Assembly: GCA_964393185.1 (NCBI GenBank)
Contig: CAYMSO010000008.1
Coordinates: forward strand, 1-64,000
Source: CAYMSO01 sp964393185
GTDB lineage: Bacteria > Patescibacteriota > Dojkabacteria > J137
Length of the DNA stretch: 64,000 bases
Direction: 5' to 3'
Shown: positions 1 to 8,210 of the stretch, piece after piece
Layout: each line of letters opens with the position of its first letter
Position numbering within the stretch: the stretch's first letter is position 1
The notes under the pieces: generated by a model
What the model saw: only the letters and a program-made list of their open reading frames with translations
Database searches by the model: none
What the model was told of the DNA's origin: nothing
Made by a program: the position numbers and the translations under genes

Positions 1-1
1 A

Positions 2-214
2 TATAGGCAAGGTACTGTAGGAGATACGACAATCAAAGAGGAATTTTATGATTTTTTTCTAAAATATTTTACAACCTATCGAGATAAAAGAGCTGTGCTA
101 GCAACGGATAAGAATCATATCGTCAAATTAATCCAACAAAACGGTGAAAAGGCCAGGCAAATATCCAATCAAACTTTGCTTAAAGTCAGAAAATCCATAG
201 GTTCAATTTTTTAA
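2..214 (+). CDS. trpS: Tryptophanyl-tRNA synthetase, C-terminal fragment
   Basis: The reading frame is open from the window edge and ends in TAA; only the last 70 residues are present. The end reads KLIQQNGEKARQISNQTLLK followed by VRKSIG, the pattern of the C-terminal helices of bacterial TrpRS (an NGAEKAREIA..TL..VR...G type sequence), which contact the tRNA. TrpRS charges tRNA-Trp in the cytoplasm. The stop codon overlaps by four bases the stop of the convergent gene on the other strand. The catalytic domain lies outside the window, so the call rests on the tail alone; another class I synthetase is the alternative. Confidence 0.7.
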   Translation, partial: YRQGTVGDTTIKEEFYDFFLKYFTTYRDKRAVLATDKNHIVKLIQQNGEKARQISNQTLLKVRKSIGSIF

Positions 215-1041
215 GATTCAGAAAATAGCGGTCCGCATAAATATAATCTGTGAAAGTTAACAGTTGCTTGAAGCTTTTCTTGTGGAGTGGGTAACAAATT
301 GACTTCTGTTAGATGTTCAATGTATTTCTTGCCAAATTTGCCATCAAGTTTCTGGTTGAGTTCAAGAAAGTTTTGATATCCTTCTATATCAAACGTGCCG
401 GCTACTACTCTTTCCATAATGCTATTATTCTTTTCGTATAAAATCAAGCTGCAGTTGCGTTCTAGCGCTGTTAATCTTGCATATTTTTCAGCATTAGTAG
501 GATCTTGGGTTATCATGAACTTCCAGACACCGCTATCCATGCCGAATCCAGAAAGTATCCAGGGTTCTACACTTTGGCCTTCTATTTCGATATTTGGTAA
601 TAATGGTGTATTGCTTACCCCGGGAATATATTTAGGAGTACCAATTTTACGTGTTATGGCTATGGTGTTTTGTAAATGTATTCCCTCGCCTACAAGCTTA
701 TTATATGTTGCTCCAGTATCGATTATTCCATCGACTAAAACTCTGGGCAAACTAATAGATTCGGGATGAACTTGCATAAATTTATTCTGGCCGTTGTTAA
801 TTAATGCGTAAGTAACAGATAATTGTTGTGATTGCAACGCAAGCACAACAGCTGTTAATGAACCAGATATTGGAGCTATCAACATCACTTCTGGGGTTTC
901 TTGGCTAAGCGACTTGATTCTTTCCGTAAAAATTTTTTCTGCTTTTTTAGAGTCAAACCCAGGCAAAACTTCTATCCCTTCAGGTTTATTACCGAATATT
1001 TCAATATTGGGTTGTAATGGCTCCTCAGATACTATTGCCAT
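211..1041 (-). CDS. Phosphoribosyltransferase-fold protein with C-terminal extension
   Basis: About 276 residues from the ATG at 1041; an upstream in-frame TTG is possible, but MAIVSEE is the better start. The central stretch VLVDGIIDTGATYNKL is the PRPP-binding loop of type I phosphoribosyltransferases (hydrophobic strand, two acidic residues, TGAT). The preceding part, with LIAPISGSLTAVVLAL, fits the N-terminal half of the fold. The last 110 or so residues are an extra domain I do not recognise. The family transfers or recognises phosphoribosyl groups in base salvage, or acts as a regulator. The substrate cannot be told. Its end overlaps the trpS stop. Confidence 0.6.
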   Translation of the reverse strand: MAIVSEEPLQPNIEIFGNKPEGIEVLPGFDSKKAEKIFTERIKSLSQETPEVMLIAPISGSLTAVVLALQSQQLSVTYALINNGQNKFMQVHPESISLPRVLVDGIIDTGATYNKLVGEGIHLQNTIAITRKIGTPKYIPGVSNTPLLPNIEIEGQSVEPWILSGFGMDSGVWKFMITQDPTNAEKYARLTALERNCSLILYEKNNSIMERVVAGTFDIEGYQNFLELNQKLDGKFGKKYIEHLTEVNLLPTPQEKLQATVNFHRLYLCGPLFSES

Positions 1042-1154
1042 AAAAGCGTGTTCAATCAGCAAAAAATAGAAATAATAAAAGCGCTGCTAAAAAATTTAAA
1101 ATGATTGAATAGAATCAAAACTTAAAAATACTATCTGACGTCTAACTGTCTTTA

Positions 1155-2252
1155 TTATTTCTTACCCTCAACTAACTCCACCAGTTTATTTACCCCCTTC
1201 CTCCTAGTCAATACAGTTCTAATCATTTCTCTACCTCGATCTGTGTCGTACTGTTTTTTAAGATTCTGATCTGATATTGCTTCTATTTCTGCATCAATAT
1301 CTTTATTCTCTGGAACCAGATTGTACTCCATTGCAACAGAAATTAGTAAAATATCTATTTTAACCTTGTCTTCTGCCATTTTTTTCCATTCTTCTCTTTT
1401 CTTTTCCAAAGTTGTATTTTGAGTTTGAAGATAGGTATCAACATTTAAGTTCAAATTACTTAGTCTTGCTTTAAAATCATTTTCGTAAGCTTCTGCTTCT
1501 GATCTTATAAACGATTCTGGAATTTCAATATTAGTAATTTTTAGTGCTTCTTCAACTATATTGTTTCTATATTGTTCTTCCATTTGCTCATTCTTCAATC
1601 CTTCCAATCGTTCTTTTACTGATTTTCTTAATTCATCAAGAGTTTTTTCTTCTTTGTACTTTAATTCTTTAACTAATTCATCGTTGAGTTCAAAGTCAAT
1701 AACTTTTGTCTCTTCTGAAGAAGTTTTCTTTTCTGTTTTCTCTGCATCTTTATTATCTGATTTAGGTTTGACTTCGTATTTCTTCAAAACCTCTGGCTTT
1801 ACACCTGATCTGAGAATACTTCTGATGACTGAATCTACATCTTCATCAGAAACTTTTTCTACCTTTTTTTCTACCTTGATTTTTTTAAAATCACCCAACT
1901 TTACTTCTGGAAAATTTGTAAAACTAAATTTATATATAATCCCTTCTTTTGGATCAAATTTGTGCAAATCATACTGAAGCTGCGCGACCGGCTTCATTTT
2001 GTCTTTTTCTATAATTTCTACTGCTGGAATAGGCAACATGTTTCTAATTGCTTCGTCTAACAACTTGGTACCTAATTTAGCTTCAATAGCTTCTTTAGGA
2101 CCTTTTCCCGGTCTAAAACCAGGAATCACAACATCTTTGGAAAGTTTACTATAAGCCTGATCAACAAATGTCTTGTACTCAGCAAAGTCTATGGTAACCT
2201 CGTACTCGATCAGATCCTTATCTTTTCGAGTTTGTTTGTATGTATATTTCAT
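1155..2252 (-). CDS. tig: Trigger factor lacking the PPIase domain
   Basis: Ribosome-associated chaperone that shields nascent chains at the exit tunnel. The N-terminal ribosome-binding domain (about 1-145) carries the signature VIPGFRPGKGP. The C-terminal helical chaperone domain (about 190-365) is recognisable from the LNDELVKELKY segment onward. The usual peptidyl-prolyl isomerase domain between them is absent; a charged, low-complexity linker (about 150-190, rich in K, E, S and T) takes its place. At 365 residues it is shorter than the 430 or so of E. coli. ATG start. It lies upstream of the phosphoribosyltransferase gene on the same strand, about 110 bp away. Confidence 0.9.
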   Translation of the reverse strand: MKYTYKQTRKDKDLIEYEVTIDFAEYKTFVDQAYSKLSKDVVIPGFRPGKGPKEAIEAKLGTKLLDEAIRNMLPIPAVEIIEKDKMKPVAQLQYDLHKFDPKEGIIYKFSFTNFPEVKLGDFKKIKVEKKVEKVSDEDVDSVIRSILRSGVKPEVLKKYEVKPKSDNKDAEKTEKKTSSEETKVIDFELNDELVKELKYKEEKTLDELRKSVKERLEGLKNEQMEEQYRNNIVEEALKITNIEIPESFIRSEAEAYENDFKARLSNLNLNVDTYLQTQNTTLEKKREEWKKMAEDKVKIDILLISVAMEYNLVPENKDIDAEIEAISDQNLKKQYDTDRGREMIRTVLTRRKGVNKLVELVEGKK

Positions 2253-2358
2253 TAAAAGCTTAAGCCTAAAAATTAATCACGCGTAATTATAGCAGATTGC
2301 TGCTTGTCAAGATAGAAATATGATAAAGCCGGAAACTTTGTAGTGTATATGATTTGAC

Positions 2359-2697
2359 CTACTCGTCGTACATGCTATTTTCAGGATCGTAATCCTCCAT
2401 GTCTAGGAATGGATCAGTATCATCGAGTGTAAGATCTTCATCAACCCAAGTATCGTCGTCATCATTATCGCTACCATCGTCATCGCTTCCCGAAGAAGAC
2501 TTTATTCCTTGTGTCAAAATTTGTGCATCCTCATCTACATCATCTTCTGCATGAATAATATCTCCCATGCTGTATGTTGATTCGTCTTCTGTACTGACAG
2601 CTGCTTCATCTTCAATGATTACTATATCTTCTTCGAGTACATCTTCTTCTTCCTTATTTTGATCTTTGTCTAAATCAGTATTTAATTTTTTGCCCAT
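2359..2697 (-). CDS. Highly acidic small protein of unknown function
   Basis: 112 residues dominated by Asp and Glu, with runs such as GSDDDGSDNDDDDTW and a short basic start (MGKKLNTDLDKDQNK). There is no signal peptide or membrane segment and probably little folded structure. It lies between trigger factor and a glycosyltransferase on the same strand, with about 100 bp to trigger factor. The composition recalls the acidic tail of the RNA polymerase delta subunit or proteins that mimic nucleic acid, but no folded domain supports either. The coding frame is supported by an ATG start, gene orientation and the strong compositional bias. Confidence 0.6.
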   Translation of the reverse strand: MGKKLNTDLDKDQNKEEEDVLEEDIVIIEDEAAVSTEDESTYSMGDIIHAEDDVDEDAQILTQGIKSSSGSDDDGSDNDDDDTWVDEDLTLDDTDPFLDMEDYDPENSMYDE

Positions 2698-2748
2698 AGT
2701 TATTTTTTTAAATAGACTAAGAGACCATACATCATCGGAAGAATTATG

Positions 2749-3840
2749 TCAATAGTGCTCTTTTATAATACTAATAAGCCTTTCAGCTACTTTGGTATAG
2801 CTATACTCTTCCAAGAATTGCTGATTGGGGATTTTTTCGGGGAGATTTATAAGTGCTTCCATTTGAGTGGCTATCTCAGAAACATTAAAGGGATCAGCAT
2901 ATAAAGCGTTGTTTTTCATAATTTCTTTCATAACGTCTATGTTTGATGTTAAAACGTTTAAGCCAGTTGCATAAGCCTCCAAACATGGTAATGCTGCTCC
3001 TTCATAATAGCTCATCGACACAAATCCTTTAGCCATTCTATAGATTGAGTTGAGGTCGTTTTCTTCGGTATAGCCTAAAAACTTGATTTTAGGTATTAAG
3101 GCCTGTGTTTTAACTTCATCAAAAACCTCCTCGTAGAACCATCCTTTTTGTCCAACTATTATGTAATGATAATCAGGATAATTCCTAGAAAGTCTAGCAA
3201 AGGCTTTTATTATGTTTACATAATTTTTTCGTGGCTGAATCGTGCCTACGGATAATAAATATTTATCTGGTAACCCTAATCTGTCTTTAACTTCAGTATT
3301 GTCTTGCTCTGTGGGAGTTTTAAACACCCAGGCATTCAGCCCCGAACCTATACTTCGCGATTTTTTCTTTGTGACCGGGCAGTACTTATTTAAATCTCTA
3401 AGAGTAGTTAATGAATTAGTAGCAAAATATTTTGCTCTTTTTGCTTCTAATTTAAGTTGATATTTATAAAAAATAGAAGCTTTTTTTGGCCAAAACTGAG
3501 GATATTTTATTGGAATAATGTCGTGCAAAATTTGTATTGTATTTGGAAAGATTATTCCAAAAGAAAAATTGGCTGTAGAGATAAATAAATCAATTTTATT
3601 TTTTTTCAAATCACTACTAACTTTTACTATCCATTTGAAGTTAGGTCGTCGCGCTTCCATAACTTTAATTTCCATGTTAAAAAAATCCTTAAATAATTCA
3701 GCTTGTTTATAAGAATAGGTATATCCCACATACGAATTATGAGTATCTATTTGTTGAATCTTACGAGCAAGCTCGAATGTATAGTAAGCAATACCTGCCA
3801 TGGATTCATTAATACAAGATAGGTCTATCCCAATTTTCAT
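2749..3840 (-). CDS. Glycosyltransferase family 4 (GT-B fold)
   Basis: 363 residues, full length for GT4. The N-terminal Rossmann half starts MKIGIDLSC..GIAYYTFELA, the usual Gly-rich acceptor-binding entry. The C-terminal donor half has LLSVGTIQPRKNYVNIIKAF and the acidic motif region YYEGAALPCLEAYATG, matching the E-x7-E donor-binding motif. It probably adds a hexose or mannose to a lipid-linked glycan on the cytoplasmic side of the membrane. It is divergent from recF with 66 bp between them and is separate from the main glycan cluster. Acceptor and donor are unknown. Confidence 0.85.
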   Translation of the reverse strand: MKIGIDLSCINESMAGIAYYTFELARKIQQIDTHNSYVGYTYSYKQAELFKDFFNMEIKVMEARRPNFKWIVKVSSDLKKNKIDLFISTANFSFGIIFPNTIQILHDIIPIKYPQFWPKKASIFYKYQLKLEAKRAKYFATNSLTTLRDLNKYCPVTKKKSRSIGSGLNAWVFKTPTEQDNTEVKDRLGLPDKYLLSVGTIQPRKNYVNIIKAFARLSRNYPDYHYIIVGQKGWFYEEVFDEVKTQALIPKIKFLGYTEENDLNSIYRMAKGFVSMSYYEGAALPCLEAYATGLNVLTSNIDVMKEIMKNNALYADPFNVSEIATQMEALINLPEKIPNQQFLEEYSYTKVAERLISIIKEHY

Positions 3841-3906
3841 AACATATTGTCTAATTTTCTTATGTTTCTAGTATATAATATTGAGGTAATTTACGAAAAC
3901 TAATTA

Positions 3907-4980
3907 ATGATTAATAGTATTAAATTAAGAAATTATCGAAATCTAGATATTTCTGTTGCGGATATTGATTTAAGAAATTTGATAATCGCTAAAAATGGCA
4001 GTGGTAAGACTAATTTTTTGGAAGCTATTTTTTTTGCAATTACAGGAAATACTTTTAGGTCCATCAGTTCTAAATCCGAGGTGATTCGCCTTGGAGCAGA
4101 ATTTGCGAAAATTGAGGTTAGCTTTGTAGCCGACAAGTTGGAAGTGATCATAACTAAAGCTCCAGATAGAATAACAGTAAGAAAACTTTTAAATCAAAAG
4201 CCAACACTGCGCAGAAAAATTAATGCTAAATATAAGGTGATACTTTTTGCTCCTCATTCTGTCGATTTAGTCAATGGATCTCCTTCTACAAGGCGCGAAG
4301 ATCTTAATAATTTTCTAGTTCAGATTGATTTTAGATACGCAAGTTTAATATTGAAGTATGAAAAGATTCTAAGAAATAGGAATGCCTTAATCAAAAATAT
4401 TAGAGAAGGCAAATCATCTCCTGCCGAATTGGATTTTTGGACTAAAGAGCTAGCTTTGCTAGGTTCGGAAATATACCTAAAACGCAATCAATTTTTTGAT
4501 CAGATTTACCGTTATACACAAGCTGTTGCAGCTGATATTTATCATGATTTTCTTAATTTCGAAACTAAATACTTGCCCAACTTTAAGGCAGAGAATGATT
4601 ATTTTGAATTGCTGTTGGAAAAATATAAAGCTAATGAAAGTAAAGAGCTTGCTGTTGGAAAAACTTTATACGGTATTCATAAAGACGATTACGAATTTAT
4701 TCTTAACGATACCAATTTAAAGTTTTTTGGCTCGAGGGGACAGCAACGGATTGGGAGTTTTATATTCAAACTTGCGCAGAGTCAATATCTAAAATCACAA
4801 GGACAGTTCCACGACTGTATTTTTCTTATAGATGATTTGATGTCTGAGCTCGACGATAATCATAGGAAAAATATTTCGGCTTATATAATAAGCCAAGGTT
4901 TTCAGTATATCATTACAGGTGCAGATATTAAGGAAATCCCGGAAAATATGAAAGAGGCAAGTCGATTTATTGAACTTTAG
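3907..4980 (+). CDS. recF: DNA replication and repair protein RecF
   Basis: 357 residues, the usual RecF length. RecF is an SMC-like ATPase that loads RecA at single-strand gaps with RecO and RecR. The start IKLRNYRNLD is typical. The Walker A motif is AKNGSGKTNFLEAIFF (residues about 30-45), and the Walker B/D-loop is FLIDDLMSELDDNHR near the C-terminus. The signature region lies around FFGSRGQQRIGSFIFKLAQ. The start ATG sits next to an AT-rich leader with a TATAAT box at 3874-3879 and no clear Shine-Dalgarno. Its 3' end overlaps the convergent zinc-ribbon gene by 14 bp. Confidence 0.93.
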   Translation: MINSIKLRNYRNLDISVADIDLRNLIIAKNGSGKTNFLEAIFFAITGNTFRSISSKSEVIRLGAEFAKIEVSFVADKLEVIITKAPDRITVRKLLNQKPTLRRKINAKYKVILFAPHSVDLVNGSPSTRREDLNNFLVQIDFRYASLILKYEKILRNRNALIKNIREGKSSPAELDFWTKELALLGSEIYLKRNQFFDQIYRYTQAVAADIYHDFLNFETKYLPNFKAENDYFELLLEKYKANESKELAVGKTLYGIHKDDYEFILNDTNLKFFGSRGQQRIGSFIFKLAQSQYLKSQGQFHDCIFLIDDLMSELDDNHRKNISAYIISQGFQYIITGADIKEIPENMKEASRFIEL

Positions 4981-5332
4981 TTCTGAATAAGTTATTAAAA
5001 TCCTTGATAGTTTTTACTTCCTTGAGCGAGATGTAAACATCTAAAGCTTCGTTTGATGCTATTTTATCGCTTAAAGAGAATTTTTTTATTTCGTTAGTTG
5101 TTATGGCTGATCTAAAAGGCATTCTTAAAGATGTAGCTACTCCTGCAACAGGTGTAGAAAAATGCATTAAAAATGAATTATGACACTTTTTACAAGTAAC
5201 TCTGTAAATAGTTTTGCCTTCATCCTTTGATACTGTCTCGTAGTCGGTGGAGCTATACCTGTTCCCACATTTATCGCAGAAATTTGGCATAAATTCTTGT
5301 GTGTTTGTTAAATTATTTGGTTGCGGATTCAT
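4967..5332 (-). CDS. Zinc-ribbon protein, function unknown
   Basis: 121 residues from the ATG at 5332; a TTG one codon upstream is less likely. Two CxxC pairs, FCDKCG (about residue 18) and TCKKCH (about residue 46), form a treble-clef or zinc-ribbon module. The rest is a mixed helical domain ending DFNNLFRTKVQ. Such proteins often bind nucleic acid or act as accessory factors, but no specific role can be read here. It converges on recF, with the stops overlapping, and precedes yraN on the opposite strand arrangement without an evident operon link. Confidence 0.65.
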   Translation of the reverse strand: MNPQPNNLTNTQEFMPNFCDKCGNRYSSTDYETVSKDEGKTIYRVTCKKCHNSFLMHFSTPVAGVATSLRMPFRSAITTNEIKKFSLSDKIASNEALDVYISLKEVKTIKDFNNLFRTKVQ

Positions 5333-5386
5333 CAACTTAATTCTTTAGCACTTATAGTATACCATTGCTAAAAGTTGAATTTCAAG

Positions 5387-5758
5387 TTATATTTCTAAAC
5401 CGATAAACTTAAAGTGCTCTACTTTATACTTATTATTATCGTATGTAATACCTATAAAATCAACTCTCCAAACTACATCTTGCTTATTATTTGTATATAG
5501 CCAGTAATTAATTATACTTTTTAAATTCTTTAATTTCTTTCTAGTTAATGTATCGTATATGTAAAAAAATTTTGAATTACTTAAACTTTTTACCTCGATA
5601 AATACATAAAATCCTTTATCGTCAATCGCGATTATATCTATTTCTCCAGTACGATAAGTATAATTTTGTGCAATTAGCTTATACTTTAGACTTTTTATGT
5701 AATCTATGGCTAACTGCTCAGATTTTGCACCTTTGCGACGAGTATTAAAAAAGCCCAT
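5387..5758 (-). CDS. yraN: YraN / UPF0102 family nuclease-fold protein
   Basis: 123 residues. It shows the UPF0102 pattern: the start GFFNTRRKGAKSEQLAIDYI, then LIAQNYTYRTGEIDIIAIDD with the GEIDII motif, then YVFIEVKSL, where D and ExK form a restriction-endonuclease-like active site. The family is widespread in bacteria and is usually annotated as a putative endonuclease; its cellular role is poorly defined. The ATG lies inside the 3' arm of the terminator hairpin of the upstream ribosomal operon, and the first codons (ATG GGC TTT TTT AAT) include the U-tract, so its expression may depend on readthrough. Confidence 0.85.
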   Translation of the reverse strand: MGFFNTRRKGAKSEQLAIDYIKSLKYKLIAQNYTYRTGEIDIIAIDDKGFYVFIEVKSLSNSKFFYIYDTLTRKKLKNLKSIINYWLYTNNKQDVVWRVDFIGITYDNNKYKVEHFKFIGLEI

Positions 5759-5777
5759 ATGTAATTATATATGGGCT
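5752..5777 (-). terminator. Intrinsic terminator of the ribosomal operon, overlapping the yraN start
   Basis: On the minus strand, AGCCCATA (5777-5770) pairs with TATGGGCT (5759-5752). The loop is 10 nt, and a run of T follows immediately (six T at 5752-5747). It lies 34 nt after the rpsI stop. The yraN start codon ATG is 5758-5756, inside the 3' arm. Base pairing and T-run are visible directly; termination is inferred. Confidence 0.75.
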
Positions 5778-5810
5778 GTTCTTTCAAAATTCTTTCAATT
5801 GTAAGATTTT

Positions 5811-6209
5811 TTAACGTTTTGAGTACTGTTCTGCTTTTCTTGCCTTGTGTAGACCTGGTTTCTTTCTTTCGACCATTCTAGGATCTCTGGTTAGCAATCC
5901 TGCTTGTCTTACAGCTTTTTTATTATCTGGAGTTGCTTTTACTACTGCTCTTGCTAATCCGTGTCTAATTGCTTCCAACTGACCCTTAGGTCCGCTGCCC
6001 TTAACAACAGCAGTAAAATGAAAATCTTCTAGTTTTAAACCTGCAGCTAGAAAAGGCTCGCTAATCACATGCTTCGAATAGCTATCTTTGTATAGCTCAT
6101 CAAACGGTTTACTGTTGACAGTACTTGCGCCTTTTCCTTCAAAAAGTCTAATTGATGCAGTTGCTGTTTTTCTTCTTCCTATTGTATATGTATATTTTTT
6201 TTCTGACAT
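5811..6209 (-). CDS. rpsI: Small subunit ribosomal protein S9 (uS9)
   Basis: 132 residues. The start TYTIGRRKTATASIRLFEGKG and the tail ARKAEQYSKR are diagnostic of uS9; its C-terminal Lys-Arg tail reaches the P-site tRNA anticodon stem. GPKGQLEAIRHGLARA is also family-typical. It is the last gene of the minus-strand operon, 9 bp after rplM, and is followed by a strong hairpin terminator. Confidence 0.96.
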   Translation of the reverse strand: MSEKKYTYTIGRRKTATASIRLFEGKGASTVNSKPFDELYKDSYSKHVISEPFLAAGLKLEDFHFTAVVKGSGPKGQLEAIRHGLARAVVKATPDNKKAVRQAGLLTRDPRMVERKKPGLHKARKAEQYSKR

Positions 6210-6218
6210 AGTTCAAAT

Positions 6219-6659
6219 TTATTTAACTTTAGTTAAGTCTAGTGTAACTGGTTTTTGTGCTTCGTATTGATGTTCTGATCCTACAAATAGTTTCAAGTTA
6301 GTTATAACTTTATTTCCTCTCTTATTTTTCGGAAGCATTCCTTTAATAGCATTGCGTAAGACAAATGTTGGGTCCTGAGAAACCTTTGTTTGCAAATCTT
6401 CAATTGTTAATCCTCCGGGATAACCTGAATATTTTGTATAGAACTTAGTAAAAGTTTTTTTAGGCGCTACGTCGATTTTTTCGCTATTAATAACAATCAC
6501 TTTGACTTTTGGGTCTATGTAATCTTTGATTTTAGGATTATTTTTTCCTAATAGCAGCTCTGCTACTGCTGTTGCAACTCTACCAATTCGCTGGCCCGCT
6601 GCATCCACCAAATACCATTTTTCTTCTATTTCTGTTTGACTAATACTTCTTGTTTTCAT
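6219..6659 (-). CDS. rplM: Large subunit ribosomal protein L13 (uL13)
   Basis: 146 residues. Typical motifs are KWYLVDAAGQRIGRVATAVA near the start, VIVINSEKIDV, and AIKGMLPKNKRG, where the GMLP segment is the L13 signature. It is an assembly-initiating protein of the 50S subunit. It is paired with rpsI (9 bp gap), the common rplM-rpsI arrangement, here joined directly behind rplQ. Confidence 0.96.
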   Translation of the reverse strand: MKTRSISQTEIEEKWYLVDAAGQRIGRVATAVAELLLGKNNPKIKDYIDPKVKVIVINSEKIDVAPKKTFTKFYTKYSGYPGGLTIEDLQTKVSQDPTFVLRNAIKGMLPKNKRGNKVITNLKLFVGSEHQYEAQKPVTLDLTKVK

Positions 6660-6677
6660 AATTTTAATTTACTAATT

Positions 6678-7211
6678 TTACTTACTATTTCTTCGAGTTT
6701 TAGCTGTCGAAACATTTCCTGTCTTTGTACCTCCACCAGAAGAAACTTTTTCTACAGCTTTACTAATTTTTCCAGTTAAAGATTTTTCTTTCTTTTTCTG
6801 TTCTTGTTTCTGTAATACATTACTAATTTTAGATTTTTTAGATTTAGCTTCTGTATTTACTAACATTACATAACATTGTTGAGCATTATCGCCTTTTCGG
6901 GATAAAGTCTTGATGACTCGTGTATATCCTGAAGTTCTATCCGATAACTTTTGATCAATAATTGTATACAGTCTATCTGCAGATCTTTCATTATTACCAA
7001 AAAAAGCAGATACCTGTCTTCTTGCATGATCGCTATCTACTTTTGCCTTTGTTACTAACTTATCAAAGACAGATTTTAGTAATCTTGCTTTTGCTGGTGT
7101 AGTTTTTATTTTTTCATTTCTTATTAGCTCAAGTACTTGGGATTTAACAAGGGCTTTTTTGTGAGCACTTGTTTTTCCTTGTAGCTTTAACTTTTTTCTA
7201 TTAGTAAACAT
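6678..7211 (-). CDS. rplQ: Large subunit ribosomal protein L17 (bL17) with C-terminal extension
   Basis: 177 residues. The bL17 core is in the first 115 (QVLELIRNEKIKTTPAKARL; RKGDNAQQCYVMLVN). After it comes a basic, low-complexity tail of about 55 residues rich in K, S, T and G. Many bL17 proteins stop near 120 residues, so the tail is extra and may reach neighbouring rRNA. It is 10 bp after rpoA and 18 bp before rplM. Confidence 0.94.
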   Translation of the reverse strand: MFTNRKKLKLQGKTSAHKKALVKSQVLELIRNEKIKTTPAKARLLKSVFDKLVTKAKVDSDHARRQVSAFFGNNERSADRLYTIIDQKLSDRTSGYTRVIKTLSRKGDNAQQCYVMLVNTEAKSKKSKISNVLQKQEQKKKEKSLTGKISKAVEKVSSGGGTKTGNVSTAKTRRNSK

Positions 7212-7221
7212 TGTAGTAAAC

Positions 7222-8181
7222 TTAAATTATCTTAATTTCGTGTTTCTTTAATATTTTTATTAATTCATCCAATGATTTTTGCCCCATGCCTTTGATGTTT
7301 GCTAATTCCTCTTCTGTCATTCCATCTAAATTATTCAAGTCTTCATATCCTGATCTTAGTAATGCATTCGTTAATCTTGTAGAAAGATTCATTTCTGCTA
7401 CTGGAAGTGGTTTTGCATTTTTTACCTCTTCCTTTACTTCTTCTGCTGGCTTTGCTAGGGAAATTGGTTTTAGTTTTTTACCTGTAGCCATCGAATCAGC
7501 AAGTTCTTGTAGGTGTCCAGACATTTTGAACAATATATCCGATGCAGTAAACAAAGCTTCTTCTGGTGTAATTGCTCCATTTGTAGTTACACTTAGATTT
7601 AATTGATCAAGATCTGTTTCTTGTCCAACTCTGGTAGGCAATACTTCGTAAGAAACAAGTCTAACTGGTGAATATCTAGCATCGATTGGTAATACTCCTA
7701 ATTCCTTCCTTACCTCTTGATCGGGCATGCTATAACCTATTCCATTTGTTATATATAGGTCTGCTTCAAACTTAACATCGCTGGTAAGTTTTGTAATTAT
7801 ATAATCTTTGTTAATAATTTCTACTGCCGAATTTGGTTGAATATCGCTTACTGCTACTTCGACCACCTGTCCCTTTTTTCCATCAGCTTTTAGTTTGAGT
7901 ACAACTGTCTCGTCTGATTTGGAAATGACTACTATATTCTTCACAGATAATAGAAGCGTAAGCACATCATCAGCTAATCCATTTAAAGTAGAAAATTCAT
8001 GCTCAACCCCCTTTAGCTTAACTGCAGAAACAGCAGAGCCAGGGATTGATGATAGTAATATTCTTCTCAAAATATTTCCTATTGTATTACCATATCCCTT
8101 AGGAAAAGGTCCTATTTGGAAAACAGCTTGATTTGCATCATCACTTATCTTATCTATATTAAAAGCATTTAATGCAATCAT
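7222..8181 (-). CDS. rpoA: DNA-directed RNA polymerase subunit alpha
   Basis: 319 residues. The N-terminal assembly domain has GPFPKGYGNTIGNILRRILL and SIPGSAVSAVKLKGVEHEFS, the dimerisation and beta-contact segments. The C-terminal domain (about 255-319), with STRLTNALLRSGYEDLNNL and GMGQKSLDELIKIL, binds UP elements and activators. A flexible linker rich in K, E and P (about 235-255) joins them. Complete alpha is the scaffold for beta, whose gene is at the right edge of the window. It sits between rpsD and rplQ in the usual alpha-operon order. Confidence 0.96.
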   Translation of the reverse strand: MIALNAFNIDKISDDANQAVFQIGPFPKGYGNTIGNILRRILLSSIPGSAVSAVKLKGVEHEFSTLNGLADDVLTLLLSVKNIVVISKSDETVVLKLKADGKKGQVVEVAVSDIQPNSAVEIINKDYIITKLTSDVKFEADLYITNGIGYSMPDQEVRKELGVLPIDARYSPVRLVSYEVLPTRVGQETDLDQLNLSVTTNGAITPEEALFTASDILFKMSGHLQELADSMATGKKLKPISLAKPAEEVKEEVKNAKPLPVAEMNLSTRLTNALLRSGYEDLNNLDGMTEEELANIKGMGQKSLDELIKILKKHEIKII

Positions 8182-8210
8182 AATATCTTTAGTTATATAT
8201 AAATTATATT

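Noticed and set aside
395..769. 124-codon plus-strand frame opposite the phosphoribosyltransferase gene
   Set aside because: The minus-strand gene has a clear PRPP-binding motif; this frame is its shadow.
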